Notes: generated by a model not told the origin, from the letters alone. Shown: positions 29,705-39,564, counted from the stretch's first letter. The stretch is DNA of 64,000 nucleotides from Periweissella cryptocerci (GCF_004358325.1 NZ_CP037940.1:620001-684000), one strand, 5' to 3'. Program-made: numbers and translations.

Positions 29705-29935
29705 TTTACATTTAAAGTCGTGGTACCACCTGAGTTGAGTAGTTAAACTACCCCACTTTGACGGATGATATCGGCACGTCACGCCGTTTAACCTTACTAT
29801 TAGTTCAGGTCAAAATATAAGTAAGCTACCTTCAAATATGCTCTTGGAAAACTCGCACCAACCGTTTTCTCTCTAGACAAGTGACACATTCTAATCCTCT
29901 TACATGAATGTAAGTATCTTAACATCAAATGCCAG
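29690..29935 (-). promoter_or_regulatory. valS: T-box leader of valS
   Basis: The minus strand carries the conserved antiterminator bulge GGTGGTACCACG (29719-29730), an AGAGAG-like stem I segment with GGTTGGTGCGAG, and a terminator downstream. Uncharged tRNA-Val is expected to favour antitermination. A GUA triplet at 29827-29829, in the region expected for the specifier loop, would suit a valine codon, but I could not fold stem I rigorously. The next gene on this strand is valS, about 0.8 kb away. Confidence 0.85.
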
Positions 29936-29951
29936 TTTGTGCCAGTAAAAA

Positions 29952-30452
29952 TTACTTTGTCAAAATTTGGTCTAACTTCGTCCGGGCATCCTTGTAATTA
30001 GGTTCGTCAGCAATTTCTGAAACGATTTGACCGTAAACGACAACGCCTTCAGCATTGATAATGTAAATTGCCCGAGCGTCAAAACCAGTAGCTGTCACGA
30101 ATAAGTTCATCGCATAGCCAAATGATTCTTCGACGTCTGAAAGCATCCGCATGTTTTCAACACCTTCAGCAGCACACCAAGCTGATTGTTCAGCCACTGT
30201 GTTAGTTGAAATCGTAACGAAGTTGATGTCTTTGTATTGATCAACAACGCCGTTGAAATGCTTAGTTTGTAGTGAGCAAGTATTAGTGTTAATGTCTGGC
30301 ACAACACTAATCAACGTAACTTTACCAAGTAAATCAGCAGTCTTAACCTTGTTACCATCCTTATCAAGAACCTTAAAGTGTGGCAATTCCATTCCAACTG
30401 AAATTGGTTCGCCAACTGTTTCAATGAATTCGCCGTTTAATGTAATTTTCAT
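29952..30452 (-). CDS. tpx: Thiol peroxidase
   Basis: This 166-residue atypical two-cysteine peroxiredoxin reduces peroxides with thioredoxin. The peroxidatic Cys59 is in PDINTNTCSLQT and the resolving Cys93 in SAWCAAEGVEN, the standard Tpx spacing. It is cytosolic. In a host with pyruvate oxidase (61914-63662), which makes hydrogen peroxide, such an enzyme has an obvious use. It ends about 15 bp before the valS T-box region begins. Confidence 0.95.
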   Translation of the reverse strand: MKITLNGEFIETVGEPISVGMELPHFKVLDKDGNKVKTADLLGKVTLISVVPDINTNTCSLQTKHFNGVVDQYKDINFVTISTNTVAEQSAWCAAEGVENMRMLSDVEESFGYAMNLFVTATGFDARAIYIINAEGVVVYGQIVSEIADEPNYKDARTKLDQILTK

Positions 30453-30630
30453 GTTGTTTACCTCTTTTTATTTTCAATACATTCATTTTAACACGTTCTA
30501 CATTAAATGAATGTGAAAATGAATGCGTTTTCTTGTGAACATTCATCGTTCAGCTGTACTGAAACATCCGACTTATCATGCTAAAATTAAAATATTATTG
30601 CTGAAACATTCATTTCTGGGGGAATATATT

Positions 30631-31107
30631 ATGGAAAATTCACAACCATTACCACAATTAATTACACGCGTTTGGCTTCAAGCCCGCGGTCTTGTCCTAA
30701 TTTTTGCCATTGCATTTCTTGCTGTATTACTTGTTTTGGTACACGTTTACCTCACTAATTTCATTTGGTTAGCGTTTCTGCTTGGCGGCTTAGCCATCAT
30801 CGGTGCCCTAGTGGATTTAGCATTAATTCCGTATCACTACCGTTTCTGGCGGTATCTGATAACCGATGATTTTGTATTCATCCAATCGGGCTACTTTTTT
30901 CGAACCCAACAAACCATTCCGATGAATCGGGTTCAAAATGTTGACTTGAACCAAGGACCGCTCTTACGCTTGGCCCACCTAAAAGAATTAGAAATTGTCA
31001 CCGCCGCCAATAGTTTTACGATTGATGCGGTCACGGAAGTTGAAGCAAACCAATTACGTAATCAATTAATTGCAACTGCTAGAAAGGCGCGTGACGAAAA
31101 TGCCTAG
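30631..31107 (+). CDS. bPH2-domain membrane protein (YdbS-like)
   Basis: This 158-residue protein has two transmembrane helices (about 18-40 and 45-65) followed by a bacterial PH domain (bPH2, DUF304) that begins with RFWRYLITDDFVFIQSGYFFRTQQTIPMNRVQNVD. A GGGGG ribosome site lies before ATG 30631; an upstream start at 30523 gives a poor N-terminus. It overlaps the next gene by 8 bp, as in ydbS-ydbT pairs. Its molecular role is unknown; in Bacillus the pair has been linked to resistance to exported toxins. Confidence 0.85.
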   Translation: MENSQPLPQLITRVWLQARGLVLIFAIAFLAVLLVLVHVYLTNFIWLAFLLGGLAIIGALVDLALIPYHYRFWRYLITDDFVFIQSGYFFRTQQTIPMNRVQNVDLNQGPLLRLAHLKELEIVTAANSFTIDAVTEVEANQLRNQLIATARKARDENA

Positions 31108-32551
31108 ACACCAACACTTTCTAACGCTCGTACTCACAATACTGCGGTCGACTTTTAACATTCTGATTGCGCTGTTAATCCTCATCAAATTCACCACGCA
31201 TTTATCTGGCTGGCTCTGGTTACTACTAATCATTGTTCTAGGCGTGGTATTACCAAGTTGGCAATACATGCTAAACCGCTACACTTTCACGGCCAATGAT
31301 GTTCATCTGCAATCCGGTTTATTTTGGAAAAAGGACGTGCATATTCCGTACGAACGAATTCAAACTATTCAGCGAAAGCAATCACTGCTGTACCAAATTT
31401 TTCGGCTAGCACGCGTAACTATCGACACTTCCGGCAAATCAAGCGGTGAAGCTGAAGCGGTTCTCCCTGGGGTTAAACTTAGCGTTGCTGATGAACTCGA
31501 GCTGCTACGTGCACAACATCATCAGGCACCTGTTACACCGGTTGTGCTATGGCCACAAAACATAAAAGCAGTGCCAGTAAGCCAACCAAACTATACGATT
31601 TCGCCAAAGAATCTGTTCATTTATGGACTAACCTCTTTAGGCATTTTACCAATCCTGATTGGAGTCTGGTTTGTCTATGACCAAATTGGAGACCTACTAC
31701 CAAAAAGATATGCACATTGGCTCGTAAATAATTACCAGCATGGCACTTGGCAAGTCCTATTAGCCGTTATCTTGCTTATTTTCATCCTTGCGGCCTTAAT
31801 TAATTTGGTAAAAACGGTAAATAAGTACTACGGCTTTAACATCACTCGAACTGACCATGCCGTTGAGCTGCAACGTGGTTTAATTAATCACGCAACGGTG
31901 CATTTCGATACCCGCAAAGTTCAAGCCGTCCAGTTCGAACAGTCACTTTTACGCCGAGCATTTCATTTAGTCACCGTCAAAGTATTGTTGGCCTCAAACG
32001 CTGCCGATGATGAAAGTGAAGCTGAACTAACGATGATTCCCGTAATTCCCATGAAATCACTAACTAAGGTTATGCCAAGTTTATTACCCGATTTTGACTA
32101 CGGGATTCCGCAACAATTCACCAGTTTACCCAACGAGCGTTTCTGGTATTTCTGGCGCATTCGCTTATGGTGGTTACTTTTAGTACCGGGAATTGAGGCT
32201 CTGTGGCTGTGGCACTATCAATTACTCGCAATTATTACATTAATCGTACTGATTGCTTGGTTCACAAGTCTCGCGTGGTTTGCCAATCACGATGTTGGCT
32301 TAGCCATTATGGCTGACCAATTGCTGTTGCAAAAAGCTAGAAATTTCAAAAAGACTTGGACCTTAGTTAAGCACGTCAAGATTCAATCCTTAGCCATTAA
32401 CCAATCGCTTTGGCTGATCAATAGTGATATTGCCCACCTATCCGTTGATGTTCGGGCAGCCAATTCAAGTCATTCGATTGATTTACGTTACCTGAATTTA
32501 GCTGATACTTTAGCCGTGCAAAAATGGTATACCACCACTTCGCTGAACTAG
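31100..32551 (+). CDS. Multi-bPH2-domain membrane protein (YdbT-like)
   Basis: This 483-residue protein alternates membrane helices with bPH2 domains. Helix pairs lie near residues 10-55, 175-240 and 350-400. The PH units start near RYTFTANDVHLQSGLFWKKDVHIPYERIQTIQ, GFNITRTDHAVELQRGLINHATVHFDTRKVQAVQ and VGLAIMADQLLLQKARNFKKTWTLVKHVKIQSL. The ATG at 31100 lies inside the upstream gene's end, so the two are translationally coupled. Function is unknown. Confidence 0.85.
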   Translation: MPRHQHFLTLVLTILRSTFNILIALLILIKFTTHLSGWLWLLLIIVLGVVLPSWQYMLNRYTFTANDVHLQSGLFWKKDVHIPYERIQTIQRKQSLLYQIFRLARVTIDTSGKSSGEAEAVLPGVKLSVADELELLRAQHHQAPVTPVVLWPQNIKAVPVSQPNYTISPKNLFIYGLTSLGILPILIGVWFVYDQIGDLLPKRYAHWLVNNYQHGTWQVLLAVILLIFILAALINLVKTVNKYYGFNITRTDHAVELQRGLINHATVHFDTRKVQAVQFEQSLLRRAFHLVTVKVLLASNAADDESEAELTMIPVIPMKSLTKVMPSLLPDFDYGIPQQFTSLPNERFWYFWRIRLWWLLLVPGIEALWLWHYQLLAIITLIVLIAWFTSLAWFANHDVGLAIMADQLLLQKARNFKKTWTLVKHVKIQSLAINQSLWLINSDIAHLSVDVRAANSSHSIDLRYLNLADTLAVQKWYTTTSLN

Positions 32552-32587
32552 TCATTGGGACATAGTGTGCTTTGCTTTGGTAAATAC

Positions 32588-32623
32588 AAAAAATCCAGCC
32601 CTGAATCAGAGCTGGATTTTTAT
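32588..32623. terminator. Bidirectional terminator between the bPH2 operon and ftsK
   Basis: AAAAAATCCAGC pairs with GCTGGATTTTT, with T or A runs on both sides, serving convergent genes. Confidence 0.9.
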
Positions 32624-35281
32624 TTACATTTCTTCACTGCGGTGTTCAACACCCGAACTATTATCTGTTACATATACTTCACGTGGCTTTGAACCATTTT
32701 GTGGCCCGACAAAACCTTGTTCTTCGAGTTGATCCACAATCCGGGCGGCACGATTATAACCAAATCCGAAACGGCGTTGGAGTAATGATGTTGACGCTTT
32801 TTGTTCTTTCATAATGAATTGAATTACTTCATTCCATTGTGAATCATGTTGTTTATTATTTGGTTCATCAGCATCCGCATCTTCCGCTTCCGTTTCGATT
32901 TCCTTAGTTAGGGAATCGTCATATTCCGCCTCCGTTTGGGCCTTGATGAAATCAACCAAGTTAACAACATCTTGATCTGATAAGAATGCCCCTTGCACAC
33001 GTTGTGATGACTTACCCGAAGGTTCAAATAACATATCCCCATGGCCAAGTAATTTTTCGGCACCATTTTTATCCAAAATTGTCCGTGAATCCATCCCCGA
33101 AGCAACGGCAAACGCAATCCGTGAAGGCACATTGGCTTTAATCAAACCAGTGATGACGTCGACCGTTGGACGTTGCGTTGCTAGAATCATGTGAATTCCG
33201 GCGGCCCGACCAAGTTGTGCAATCCGGATGATTGGTTGTTCAACTTCTGACTTAACTTGAATCATCAAATCCGCCATTTCATCAACAATCACGACAATAT
33301 GTGGCATTTTCGGATTGCCTTCACTGTGTTCGGCGTTATACTCTTCGATTTTCTTGTTGTATTCATCAATCTTACGAACCCCAACGGTTGCGAGTAATTT
33401 GTATCGATCATCCATGATTTTTGCAACCTTTTGTAAGGCTCGAGCGGCTTTACGTGGTTCAGAAACCACTGGTGTCAGCAAGTGCGGAATATCGTTATAC
33501 ACTGATAATTCCACTTGCTTTGGATCGACCATCACCATTTTTAATTCGCTGGGTTTATTTTGCATTAACAATCCAGCAATAATTCCGTTAATCGAAACTG
33601 ATTTACCAGAACCGGTTTGGCCGGCGATTAGTAAGTGCGGCATCTTCGTGATATCCGCCATGACGACGTCACCCGTCAAACCGCGACCAAGTGGCACGGT
33701 CATACGGTCTTTTTCATGCTTGGGTGCACTTTCCATTAAGTCACGGAAACCAACCATTGCTTGTTGTTGGTTCGGTACTTCAATCCCAACCAATGATTTA
33801 CCCGGAATTGGCGCTTCAATCCGAACACTCGTTGCGGCTAAAGCTAACGCCAAATCTTGTGCTAAACCAGTAATCTTATTCAAACGCGTTCCAATTGCTG
33901 GTTTAATTTCATACTGCGTAACTGTTGGTCCTAATGCCACGTTTTCAACGGTGACATCAATCCCAAACGACTTCAATGTTTGTTGTAATAAGACAGCTTT
34001 TTCTTTGATGGCATCATAATCACCCGTCTGATCGGTCGCTGGCACATGTGCGAGCAACTCAGTCGTTGGTAAGACATAGTCACTGTCATCAACAATCTTA
34101 GGCTGTAAACTGCCCTCGGCTTCATCCGCCTCGGGCGCCTTAACTTCTTTATCACGAATTGCATCAACGTGTGAAACCATTTCTGCTTGTGGTGCCAAGC
34201 GATCTGCCGCGGAACTAACTTCCGGAAAAATTGGGTCAGAATCACTGGTATCTGCCGCACTCATCGGAGCTGATACCGGCTTAGGCGTTGGCATCGCTTG
34301 CTTTGGTTCAGCTGGTTGCCTACGCGGTTCTGGTTCAAAACTTGGCGCCGGTTTAGCACCAGGCCAGGTAATATTCGGTTCAACTGGCTCTTCTTTGACA
34401 GCTGATTTTGCTTGTGGCTGATTTAGGGCATCAATATCAAACGGTTCATCAAAATCATTTGATGTATTTGCGACTAAACTTGCTTGATTTTTTTGTGCTA
34501 CCAATTCGGCATCGTTAAGTTTGGGATCATTCATCACCCCACTGATGCGGGCTTGACGCTCGGCTTCACGGGTTGCCGCAATTTCTTCGCGCATTTGTTC
34601 TGAACGCTCTTGCATCTTAGTGCCCATTGCTTGCGTTGCTTTGGCTGTTTTTTGCCCTGCTAATCCCAAGCCATTAAATACAACGCCCAGCATCGCTTGC
34701 AACGGTAAATTAAAGAATACAATAATACCGCCAATGATGAAAACCAATGCAATTAATATTGTTCCCCAATTTGAGAAGAGTGGATAGGTCACACTGTACA
34801 TAAACGCGCCCAGTGCACCGCCACCAATTCGTGTGGTCGTCGCTTGATTAGCAAAATCCGAGCGAACCATGTTTCCAATCACTTTAACCATTTCGCTATG
34901 GGTGTTCATGCGGTTAAACAAATTCATCGATGACCACAAGATTGCGCCAAGATATGTTAGCACTAAACCAAGGTAAAACCGATTCTTTATTTTTAACCAT
35001 TTACCATATACCGCAAAATAAACAAAGAAGCCTGCCAGGATTGCCGCAAAAACTTGATATGAACCTCCCAGACCGTATCGCAAACAGTTAGCGAGGAATA
35101 CACCTACGACACCAGTTTGAAAAATTGCTAATGCCAAAATGAATAACACCACAATCCCAATTAAATTATTTTTATATTGAAACGGCTCGCGTTTGGTAGC
35201 CGTTTTACGTGGTGCGGGTTTACGCGGCGTCTTCGCTTTCGTTGTTGTGCGCGGTTTACGTTTTGTTGTTGTAGTTGCCAT
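32624..35281 (-). CDS. ftsK: DNA translocase FtsK/SpoIIIE family
   Basis: This 885-residue septal DNA pump has a basic N-terminus, four to five membrane helices (about residues 40-190), and a linker of about 240 residues rich in Glu, Pro and Ala. A RecA-like motor follows: Walker A in IAGQTGSGKS near residue 550, and Walker B in VVIVDEMADLM. The C-terminal gamma winged helix (LLQRRFGFGYNRAARIVDQLEEQGFVG) reads KOPS/SRS-type polarity sites. It moves chromosome ends through the septum. Length and domains are complete. Confidence 0.96.
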   Translation of the reverse strand: MATTTTKRKPRTTTKAKTPRKPAPRKTATKREPFQYKNNLIGIVVLFILALAIFQTGVVGVFLANCLRYGLGGSYQVFAAILAGFFVYFAVYGKWLKIKNRFYLGLVLTYLGAILWSSMNLFNRMNTHSEMVKVIGNMVRSDFANQATTTRIGGGALGAFMYSVTYPLFSNWGTILIALVFIIGGIIVFFNLPLQAMLGVVFNGLGLAGQKTAKATQAMGTKMQERSEQMREEIAATREAERQARISGVMNDPKLNDAELVAQKNQASLVANTSNDFDEPFDIDALNQPQAKSAVKEEPVEPNITWPGAKPAPSFEPEPRRQPAEPKQAMPTPKPVSAPMSAADTSDSDPIFPEVSSAADRLAPQAEMVSHVDAIRDKEVKAPEADEAEGSLQPKIVDDSDYVLPTTELLAHVPATDQTGDYDAIKEKAVLLQQTLKSFGIDVTVENVALGPTVTQYEIKPAIGTRLNKITGLAQDLALALAATSVRIEAPIPGKSLVGIEVPNQQQAMVGFRDLMESAPKHEKDRMTVPLGRGLTGDVVMADITKMPHLLIAGQTGSGKSVSINGIIAGLLMQNKPSELKMVMVDPKQVELSVYNDIPHLLTPVVSEPRKAARALQKVAKIMDDRYKLLATVGVRKIDEYNKKIEEYNAEHSEGNPKMPHIVVIVDEMADLMIQVKSEVEQPIIRIAQLGRAAGIHMILATQRPTVDVITGLIKANVPSRIAFAVASGMDSRTILDKNGAEKLLGHGDMLFEPSGKSSQRVQGAFLSDQDVVNLVDFIKAQTEAEYDDSLTKEIETEAEDADADEPNNKQHDSQWNEVIQFIMKEQKASTSLLQRRFGFGYNRAARIVDQLEEQGFVGPQNGSKPREVYVTDNSSGVEHRSEEM

Positions 35282-35339
35282 ATTTATCCTTTCCGTGACA
35301 TGTAGCCACTAAACTCAATTAACCTCATTGTAACAAGCA

Positions 35340-35372
35340 AACGCGTCCGTTAGTATCCCGGACGCGTATGCT
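35340..35372 (-). terminator. Probable terminator upstream of ftsK (end of trmL transcript)
   Basis: ACGCGTCC pairs with GGACGCGT. The T tract that follows on the minus strand is short and broken, so the call is moderate. Confidence 0.5.
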
Positions 35373-35391
35373 TATCGTTTATTTATTATTT

Positions 35392-35910
35392 TTAGTCCTT
35401 AACCTTGTCATTGTCGTACAAGTGCGTCGTTTCAAGGTTAGGAAAATCTTGTTGCCGTAAAGTTTCATAAATCACGATTGCTGCCGTGTTAGCTAAGTTC
35501 AAGCTCCGAATGTGCGTATCGTCTTGGGGAATTCGAATAGCTTTCCCAGGATTAGCCCGCATGAAATTTTCAGGCAAGCCAGTGGTTTCCTTACCGAACA
35601 AGAAATAGTAATCATGATCCGGATTGGTATAGTCAACTTGGTGATAACTCTTTTCGGCAAACTTAGATACTAAGAACAATTCATCATTTTCACCAAGGGT
35701 TGCCATGAATGCAGGTAAGTTCTTGTGGTAAGTAATATCAACTTTGTCCCAATAGTCCAAACCAGCCCGCTTCATCATCTTGTCATCAGTAGAGAAACCC
35801 AATGGTTCGATTAGGTGTAACGCTGTATCAGTTCCAGCCGCCGTTCGGGCAATATTTCCAGTATTCGCTGGCATCAGTGGTTCAAATAAGACAATATGAT
35901 TTTTAGACAT
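35392..35910 (-). CDS. trmL: tRNA (cytidine(34)-2'-O)-methyltransferase
   Basis: This 172-residue SPOUT-class enzyme methylates the wobble nucleotide of certain tRNA-Leu species. Family marks are HIVLFEPLMPANTGNIART at the start, the LIEPLGF segment, and the C-terminal knot with FGKETTGLP and IRSLNLANTAAIVIYETLRQ. I start at ATG 35910 (MSKNHIV); an upstream in-frame TTG would add seven residues. It stands alone. Confidence 0.95.
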   Translation of the reverse strand: MSKNHIVLFEPLMPANTGNIARTAAGTDTALHLIEPLGFSTDDKMMKRAGLDYWDKVDITYHKNLPAFMATLGENDELFLVSKFAEKSYHQVDYTNPDHDYYFLFGKETTGLPENFMRANPGKAIRIPQDDTHIRSLNLANTAAIVIYETLRQQDFPNLETTHLYDNDKVKD

Positions 35911-36202
35911 AAGTTTAATTACTTCCTTCAAATGTTATTCAATGTTCCCCATTATATCACAGCCAAGCCCACTACGATGATTTAGCTGTTGGCATTTTGT
36001 TGAAAATGTTACAAATTTTGTGTGCTTAGTACAAGCTTTTGCTCTCGGAAAGCCTAATTCAAGCCAAATTGCCATGCTGCACCACAGAACCAGACCTCGA
36101 TTACCTAGATACAAAACCGTTCAACGACAAAAATTAGTACAGTCGTAGAAGCCCCGAGTAAAAATGGGCATAACCTATCAATACTCGTCCAGCCAACAAA
36201 AT

Positions 36203-36452
36203 GACTCTCTTTATTCTAGTGCGGGGCTCTTATTTCTGTACATTTATTTAAGAATACTCACGTACCACGTAATATACCTTAGCCACTAGTTTGAGCACAT
36301 CACAAAATCAGCGATAACTAATTTGATTGAATTTGTACCCAATGAATTGTCTGAAAGCAACATTTCAGCGGTTCAGTTTGTTTTCAATACGTCTCGGCCC
36401 ATAATGACTATTTTGGCTAGTTTATTCACTCCCACGTCAGACGGAATAGAGC
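36203..36452 (+). mobile_element. Type B MITE-like element, internally deleted
   Basis: The ends (CTCTTTATTCTAGTGCGGGG; CTCCCACGTCAGACGGAATAGAGC) and about 100 bp of the left interior match the type B element at 16442. The large hairpin arm is gone. Flanks AACAAAAT (36195-36202) and AAAAAAAT (36453-36460) look like a target duplication with one change. The right flank is the U-tract of the next terminator. Confidence 0.75.
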
Positions 36453-36513
36453 AAAAAAATAAGCCCGCTTTCTCCTTATTTGTAGTAGTAAGAAGAAAGC
36501 GAGCTTATTAACG
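36453..36513 (-). terminator. Intrinsic terminator downstream of the 36560-37291 gene
   Basis: On the minus strand AAGCTCGCTTTCTTC pairs with GGAGAAAGCGGGCTT, followed by ATTTTTTT. A MITE abuts its U-tract. Confidence 0.85.
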
Positions 36514-36559
36514 TGAGTCAAAAGGATACAACCTTTTGTCCCCCATCGTTGGTATTAAT

Positions 36560-37291
36560 TTATTTTTTCGACATTGCTTGATTGACGCCTTTTAAAAACG
36601 CATCCAATGTTTTACCATCGTTAAAGGCTTTTGCGGGCGCTGTATATTTGGCATACGCGGCTTTGCCATCAACTTTTGTCAATTTATTAGCGAACAGTGA
36701 GCTTTCAAAATCAACCGTATTTGGTAGTTTGTTAGCATCCACTTTCGCTAATTGGACACTCCCCAAAATCTCGGCAAAGGCTGCCCGATCCGTATTGTTA
36801 CCATTGGTATAATAACGATTTGCATCTAAGAAATAGATTGGGATGTTAAGCCCAAAATTAGCAGAATTCGATTTAGTCAATTTGGCCAGCTGATCAATTC
36901 GGGCATCAGCACTACTCCCGACAATTAAATACAATTTTGGTGTTTTGCCGTAAATGTTGTTGATGTACTCTTCGGGACTAATAGTTTTAACACTTGGTGC
37001 CCAGTCAACTGCATATTGCGTTGCAATTTTGTTTGAACTCTTCGGTGTTGACGATGCGGATTTAACTACTTTACTATTTTTGGCATTTTCATCAGCAACA
37101 TGATTGGCTTGGCGATTAGCAAAGTACCAAGCAATCCCACCACCAATAATTGCTAACACAATAATCGTCATAATCATCTTCGTAATTAGGTGGCGACGTT
37201 TTTGGCTAGCCTGTGCGACCCGTCCCGCTTCACGCTCAGCACGCGATTGCGTCCCCGCTAACATTGTCGGTTCGTCTTTTTTTTGAGCCAT
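36560..37291 (-). CDS. Membrane-anchored extracellular protein, possible thioredoxin-like fold
   Basis: This 243-residue protein has a charged cytosolic N-terminus (about 1-35), one membrane helix (MIMTIIVLAIIGGGIAWYFA, about 39-58), a Ser/Lys linker, and an outer domain. Strands such as PKLYLIVGSSADARIDQLAKL and NIPIYFLDANRYY resemble a thioredoxin or bacteriocin-accessory fold, but no CxxC is present, so redox activity is not expected. Its ATG follows the rlmA stop by 1 bp, so the two are co-transcribed. No family is assigned. Confidence 0.65.
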   Translation of the reverse strand: MAQKKDEPTMLAGTQSRAEREAGRVAQASQKRRHLITKMIMTIIVLAIIGGGIAWYFANRQANHVADENAKNSKVVKSASSTPKSSNKIATQYAVDWAPSVKTISPEEYINNIYGKTPKLYLIVGSSADARIDQLAKLTKSNSANFGLNIPIYFLDANRYYTNGNNTDRAAFAEILGSVQLAKVDANKLPNTVDFESSLFANKLTKVDGKAAYAKYTAPAKAFNDGKTLDAFLKGVNQAMSKK

Positions 37292-37292
37292 C

Positions 37293-38159
37293 TTACTTCC
37301 CTTTCACGTCGTTTTTGGTTGTTAAAACGACAACATTTACTGTAATTGTAGTCAGTGGCGTATTTTCCGCCGCCTGTTGAGCTTCTGGACGCGCCCCCCA
37401 GTGAAGTGGTGTCATATGCAGCAAGTCAGCATATAAGTCACTAGGAATTGTCCATTCATAACTGACTTCCGTGCTCGTAGCATCTGGGTAGTGTTCCTTA
37501 AACAGCTCGACCACGCGACCATTATCATACGTGTGTTTGCTTGAGCCTTCAGGATATAGCATTTCGCGTAATTCACGCAAATAAAACGGACCGGGCACAA
37601 CTTTTACAATTGTTCCCCCTGGAGCTAAAACACGGTTAAATTCCGCATATGCACTAGGCGAGAAGAATTCAATCACACTGCTAAATGCGTCATCAGCAAA
37701 TGGCAAATTAGCCAAATCAGCAACTGCAAAAAAAGCCTCCGTATCCAGTTGTGTGGCCAAGTTAACACCGGCCTTACTAATATCAAAACCAATCGCAGTA
37801 TCGCGGTTATCACGACCATTTAATAAACGGACAAACGGGGTTCCTTCACCAGTACCGACATCCAAAATAGTTTGGGCTTCACTTGGCAAAGCGGCACTAA
37901 CAGCATCAACAATGCCATCGAATAGCCCAGCTTGCAGCACACGCCGGCGCGCTGCTAACATACCATCATCATATTCAGTATTGACCGCATGGTTCAAGAA
38001 ATACAACGTTCCTTTTTTGGAAACATCAAGACTATGACCATTCACACAAGTTAGCGAATACCCGTCAATATGGTCGTATGGTTGCCCACAACTGGGACAG
38101 CGAAACAACGCCAAGTGTTGTTCAATAAACTGAATACCTTGATCAATTTTTTTCATCAT
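37293..38159 (-). CDS. rlmA: 23S rRNA (guanine-N1)-methyltransferase, RlmA family
   Basis: This 288-residue SAM-dependent methyltransferase has the N-terminal zinc finger of the family (Cys21, Cys24, Cys38 and His42 in FRCPSCGQPY...LTCVNGHS). A Rossmann domain with ILDVGTGEGTPF near residue 100 follows, then the ADLANLPFADDAFSSV and VLAPGGTIVKVVPG segments. Gram-positive members (RlmA-II) methylate G748 of 23S rRNA; which guanine is used here is inferred from the host group. Confidence 0.88.
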   Translation of the reverse strand: MMKKIDQGIQFIEQHLALFRCPSCGQPYDHIDGYSLTCVNGHSLDVSKKGTLYFLNHAVNTEYDDGMLAARRRVLQAGLFDGIVDAVSAALPSEAQTILDVGTGEGTPFVRLLNGRDNRDTAIGFDISKAGVNLATQLDTEAFFAVADLANLPFADDAFSSVIEFFSPSAYAEFNRVLAPGGTIVKVVPGPFYLRELREMLYPEGSSKHTYDNGRVVELFKEHYPDATSTEVSYEWTIPSDLYADLLHMTPLHWGARPEAQQAAENTPLTTITVNVVVLTTKNDVKGK

Positions 38160-38295
38160 TATTCCTCATTAGCGTGCTCTCAACTTTGTGTTACTGCAAC
38201 ATAAAACACAGTTGAAGCATCTTTTTCGTTCAATTATTATTTACTTAGTATATCGCATCTTATTGCAAATTGGATATACCACATCGTTTTCACGT

Positions 38296-38329
38296 AAAAA
38301 AGTGCTTTGTCCAAAGACGCAGCACTTTT
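38296..38329 (-). terminator. Intrinsic terminator of the AI-2E family gene
   Basis: On the minus strand AAAAGTGCTGCGTC pairs with GACAAAGCACTTTT, followed by TTTTTT. Confidence 0.85.
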
Positions 38330-38337
38330 CCAATTTA

Positions 38338-39564
38338 TTATTTATCTGTAACTTCTGGATTTTTAATACCGTCAATTTCAATTGCACTTTCATCCATTTT
38401 TAGTTGCCGTTCTGAACGAATTTGATCGCGTTCTTCCGGTGAGAAAAATTCGGAATTACTTTGCCACCATGTATAGAAGTGGGAAATTAACACTTTAGCT
38501 ACAGCATAGCCGGGAATTCCAAAGATGACTCCCATGATACCGAAAATATTTCCAGCCGATAATAACACGACAATCACGGTCACTGGGTGAATTTTTAAAT
38601 TATCACCCAATACTTTAGGCGAAATCACCTTACCTTCAAGCGTTTGTTCAATCATGAAAATAATTAAGACTTTGACTAACATCCAAGGTGAAATAAACAA
38701 TGCAACTACAATTGCTGGAATCATGGCTAAGAATGAACCCAAGAATGGAATCAAGTTCAAGAATCCAGCGGCAATCCCAATCACCCAACCGAATGGCAAG
38801 CCAATCACGGCGTAACCAATTGAAAACATCACGGCAACCGCAAAGGCAACAATTAGTTGGCCACGAATATAGTTGGCAACTTGTTGATTGATTTCACCCA
38901 ACACATGGATGAATGATTTTTGTGTTGCTTTTGGGAAAAATTTGGCCATATAAAATGGTAAATCGTGACCATCTTTTAACAAATAGAACAAAATAAATGG
39001 GAATGTCACCAGTGTGATAAAGAACCCACTAATGTGCCCAACTAATCCGGTTACTGAACCGACCGCACCACTTGCATATCCCGATGTTAATTTTTGTAAA
39101 TATTTCGCGATGTTGTCGTTTTGTTGCACTAGCCAATCTTGAATCGGCTCAACCCGTGGATCATGCAAAACATCATCAGCAACGGTATTTAAATTGCTCC
39201 AATATTGAGGCCAATGTTTCAAAAATTGATTAACTTGTTCGGACAAAGCTGGAATCGCTACCGCTAATCCCCAGACAACTAATCCCGTCAAAATCACAAA
39301 TTCAACTGTAATCGTAATCCAACGCTTCACATGATACTTAAATTGCAATTTATCAACTAGCGGATTCAATAGATAGTAGAATACGCCAGCAATAATTACT
39401 GGCGCACCCACCGCCCCAAACAATTCTGAGAGTGGCTTAAAGATAAAGTGTACCTTGTCTAACATGAAGATGATTAGGAGTAGCAGCAAAGCTCCTGAAA
39501 GGACACTAATAAATTTATTATTGATAATCCATTTATAAAACCAAGATTGTTTTTGATTCACCAT
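38338..39564 (-). CDS. AI-2E family transporter (YdiK/TqsA/PerM-like permease)
   Basis: This 408-residue protein has seven to eight membrane helices in the typical pattern: two at the N-terminus, a soluble segment of about 100 residues, then a cluster with FITLVTFPFILFYLLKDG, VIGLPFGWVIGIAAGFLNLIPFLG and PKVLGDNLKIHPVTVIVVLLSAG. These are hallmarks of the family once named for autoinducer-2 export. Many members instead act as Na+/H+ or other small-solute carriers, so the substrate is open. The start has GAGGTGG upstream. Confidence 0.88.
   Translation of the reverse strand: MVNQKQSWFYKWIINNKFISVLSGALLLLLIIFMLDKVHFIFKPLSELFGAVGAPVIIAGVFYYLLNPLVDKLQFKYHVKRWITITVEFVILTGLVVWGLAVAIPALSEQVNQFLKHWPQYWSNLNTVADDVLHDPRVEPIQDWLVQQNDNIAKYLQKLTSGYASGAVGSVTGLVGHISGFFITLVTFPFILFYLLKDGHDLPFYMAKFFPKATQKSFIHVLGEINQQVANYIRGQLIVAFAVAVMFSIGYAVIGLPFGWVIGIAAGFLNLIPFLGSFLAMIPAIVVALFISPWMLVKVLIIFMIEQTLEGKVISPKVLGDNLKIHPVTVIVVLLSAGNIFGIMGVIFGIPGYAVAKVLISHFYTWWQSNSEFFSPEERDQIRSERQLKMDESAIEIDGIKNPEVTDK

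Noticed and set aside
29690..29935. T-box belonging to tpx
   Set aside because: It reads on the minus strand downstream of tpx and ends in a terminator facing valS; tpx is upstream of it.
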